Shown piece after piece: positions 62,606 to 64,000 of a DNA stretch of 64,000 nucleotides. The stretch's first letter is position 1; the number at the start of each line of letters is the position of its first letter. Both the position numbers and the translations under genes were made by a program. A model generated the notes under the pieces. That model did not search any database, was not told the origin of the DNA, and saw only the letters and a program-made list of their open reading frames with translations. Source of the DNA: Methylomonas koyamae (GTDB lineage: Bacteria; Pseudomonadota; Gammaproteobacteria; Methylococcales; Methylomonadaceae); NCBI RefSeq assembly GCF_019669905.1, contig NZ_AP019777.1, positions 4,154,001-4,218,000 on the forward strand, in the 5' to 3' direction.

Positions 62606-63451
62606 TCATGACATTTGTGGTTTTTTTATTGCGTCTAGCCGCAGATCTTTTCGAAGCCCTGCATCCAATACGCGAGCAGGCGCAAATCGGCGTAGCAAGC
62701 TCAAGCGCCTAGCAAGACCACCCGCCGTATATCGGAGCCTCGGGCGAGCAGCTCTGGCTGCTTTAAGCACCACATCGGCCACCACTTCCGGCTCGTCGGC
62801 AATAGCCATCACTTCCTCCAACACCTTGTCCAAGACCGCGCGGGTTTCGTGATACTCCGCAAGCTGCGAATCGGCCGCCAGCAGGTTCGCGTCAAACTTC
62901 GTCTTTGTGTATGCGGGCTCGATGACAGAGACGCGGATGCCTCTGGAACGTAACTCGTGATCGAGCGATTCCGAATAGCCTTCGATCGCGTGCTTGCTCG
63001 CGGCATAAATCGCCATATACGGCATCGGCAATACGCCAAGCACGGAGCCAATGTTGATGATGCGGCCGCTGCCTTGGCGCCGCATATGGGGGGTAACGGC
63101 ACGAGTCATGCGGACGATACCGAAGAAGTTTGTATCGAAAACCGACTGGGACTGTTCGATCGAACTCTCTTCCGCGCCAGCAGGCGCAACCCCGAAACCT
63201 GCGTTGTTCACAAGCAGGTCAATGCGTCCTTCCCGTTGCATCACCTCGCTAACGGCAGCTTCGACGGAGATATCGCTAGTCACGTCGAGAGACAGCATCT
63301 GAAAAGAACGTTGACCCGTTTGGACGGCGCCCCGTCTGCTGGTGCCATAGACCTTGTAGCCAGCCGCGGTCAACCGCAGAGCGGTTGCTTCGCCTATGCC
63401 CGAGGATGCGCCAGTGACCAACGCGACACTAATATTTTGCTTAATACTCAT
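62606..63451 (-). CDS. SDR-family oxidoreductase
   Basis: A 281-residue short-chain dehydrogenase with TGASSGIGEATALRL, LLVNNAGFG and YAASKHAIEGYSES. GTSRRG after beta 2 suggests NADP(H). GGAG lies ten bases before the ATG. It heads the minus-strand set, divergent from the HxlR-type regulator gene with operator-like repeats between, so it is the most likely direct target. Confidence 0.92.
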   Translation of the reverse strand: MSIKQNISVALVTGASSGIGEATALRLTAAGYKVYGTSRRGAVQTGQRSFQMLSLDVTSDISVEAAVSEVMQREGRIDLLVNNAGFGVAPAGAEESSIEQSQSVFDTNFFGIVRMTRAVTPHMRRQGSGRIINIGSVLGVLPMPYMAIYAASKHAIEGYSESLDHELRSRGIRVSVIEPAYTKTKFDANLLAADSQLAEYHETRAVLDKVLEEVMAIADEPEVVADVVLKAARAARPRLRYTAGGLARRLSLLRRFAPARVLDAGLRKDLRLDAIKKPQMS

Positions 63452-63493
63452 AATTCAAATCTCCTTACCGGGTGGATTGTCTATCGCCTAAGT

Positions 63494-63553
63494 GTTACTA
63501 TCATTTTGGAAGTAATGTTACTACCAATTTGAAAGCAAGTCACTACCAAAATT
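63494..63553. promoter_or_regulatory. Three operator-like repeats between SDR and HxlR genes
   Basis: GTTACTA-type units start at 63494, 63517 and 63539 (GTCACTA), spaced 23 and 22 bases, each followed by an A/T-rich CATTTTGG or CAATTTG-like core. The first is a dyad TTACT-N11-AGTAA. About two helical turns of spacing puts them on one face of the DNA, fitting a dimeric HxlR regulator. Confidence 0.6.
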
Positions 63554-63555
63554 GT

Positions 63556-64000
63556 ATGAACGATAAAAATATTTGTGATGACCCTTGTCCAATCGCTCGT
63601 TGCTTGGCTTTTCTTGGCGACGCATGGAGTCTTTTGATCCTGCGGGACGCCCATTTCGGCCTCACCCGCTTTGACCAGTTTCGGAAAAACCTTGGCATCG
63701 GACCTGCGATCCTGACCCGAAGATTGGCGGCTCTGACAGCGGAAGGATTATTGGAAAAAAGGCTTTATTCTGAACGTCCGCCGCGCGAGGAGTATGTGTT
63801 GACTGCCGCTGGCCGCGATTTTCTGCCGGTGCTGTTCACGATTGGTGCCTGGGGACGTAAATATCGCGGCGAGGGCCGGCTGGTGCGCATCTTGGATGCC
63901 GAAACGGGGACGGAAATCAGACCGGTGCTTGTGGACGAGGTCACCGGGATAAAGATCGGGGATCGGCCGATACGCGTAGTCGAGCCGGATTTGGCAGAGT
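63556..64000 (+). CDS. HxlR-family regulator, 3' end cut by window
   Basis: At least 148 residues, open at the window edge. It starts at ATG 63556 with MNDKNICDDPCPIARCL, where a Cys pair precedes the winged helix (FLGDAWSLLILRDAHFGLTRFD, then ILTRRLAALTAEGLL), the HxlR pattern. Residue Cys6, Cys10 and Cys15 could sense electrophiles. The frame continues past the winged helix with a C-terminal extension whose fold cannot be judged here. Divergent from the SDR/MDR genes. Confidence 0.88.
   Translation, partial: MNDKNICDDPCPIARCLAFLGDAWSLLILRDAHFGLTRFDQFRKNLGIGPAILTRRLAALTAEGLLEKRLYSERPPREEYVLTAAGRDFLPVLFTIGAWGRKYRGEGRLVRILDAETGTEIRPVLVDEVTGIKIGDRPIRVVEPDLAE

Overview
The window looks like the chromosome of a gammaproteobacterial methanotroph (Methylococcales, most like Methylomonas). 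Support comes from a three-subunit copper membrane monooxygenase in A-B-C order (pxmABC), a formaldehyde-activating-enzyme homologue, moderately high G+C coding DNA, several c-di-GMP and hemerythrin signalling proteins, and short dispersed palindromic repeats. The genus is an inference; no rRNA or tRNA gene was seen.

Layout. 0-14.7 kb: a HEPN-like hypothetical, a TetR regulator, dcd, a glycogen/glucan-type GH15 protein with glucokinase, a PAS/GGDEF/EAL protein, a zinc-ribbon nuclease, and a translationally coupled flavodoxin - LRV Fe-S protein - unknown - ankyrin operon behind a sigma-54-type promoter, then a chemoreceptor. 14.9-20.3 kb: an AT-rich accessory patch with a decayed IS3-family element, a methyltransferase and two GT2 glycosyltransferases, each glycosyltransferase preceded by a copy of the same ~230-bp element with terminal inverted repeats. 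20.35-28.05 kb: a six-gene overlapping operon on the minus strand that joins a corrinoid methyl-transfer module (RACo-like activator, corrinoid protein, UROD-type methyltransferase, DUF1638) to a histidine kinase and a REC-PAS-GGDEF-EAL protein. 28.4-33.5 kb: more two-component proteins, including a hemerythrin-PAS-kinase and a receiver protein with a degenerate HD-GYP domain.

34.7-35.4 kb is a gene-free AT-rich stretch with three evenly spaced inverted pairs of DnaA-box-like 9-mers. 35.4-41 kb: oxyR, a divergent fae paralogue, and a cytochrome bd operon (psiE-like, cydP, cydA, a periplasmic protein, cydB, cydX). 41-46.4 kb: a multicopper oxidase, TauE/SafE and persulfide dioxygenase genes, divergent from a FisR-like sigma-54 activator, with a matching sigma-54-type promoter and repeated heptamers between them. 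46.4-51.2 kb: lytic transglycosylase, ppa, DUF2797, a royal-jelly-type protein and a LysR regulator. 51.8-54.6 kb: pxmABC, with a 147-bp MITE upstream and an intact IS1380-family element 12 bp downstream. 56.3-64 kb: REP-like hairpins, MFS, tautomerase, DUF1993, a PEP-CTERM protein, and an SDR/MDR/SDR set divergent from an hxlR-type regulator cut by the window end.

Together the genes describe a methanotroph adapted to fluctuating oxygen (bd oxidase, pxm, hemerythrin kinase, OxyR), with sulfane-sulfur detoxification, nitrogen-fixation-style electron transfer and extensive c-di-GMP control. All functions are inferred from sequence reading alone; no database search was run.
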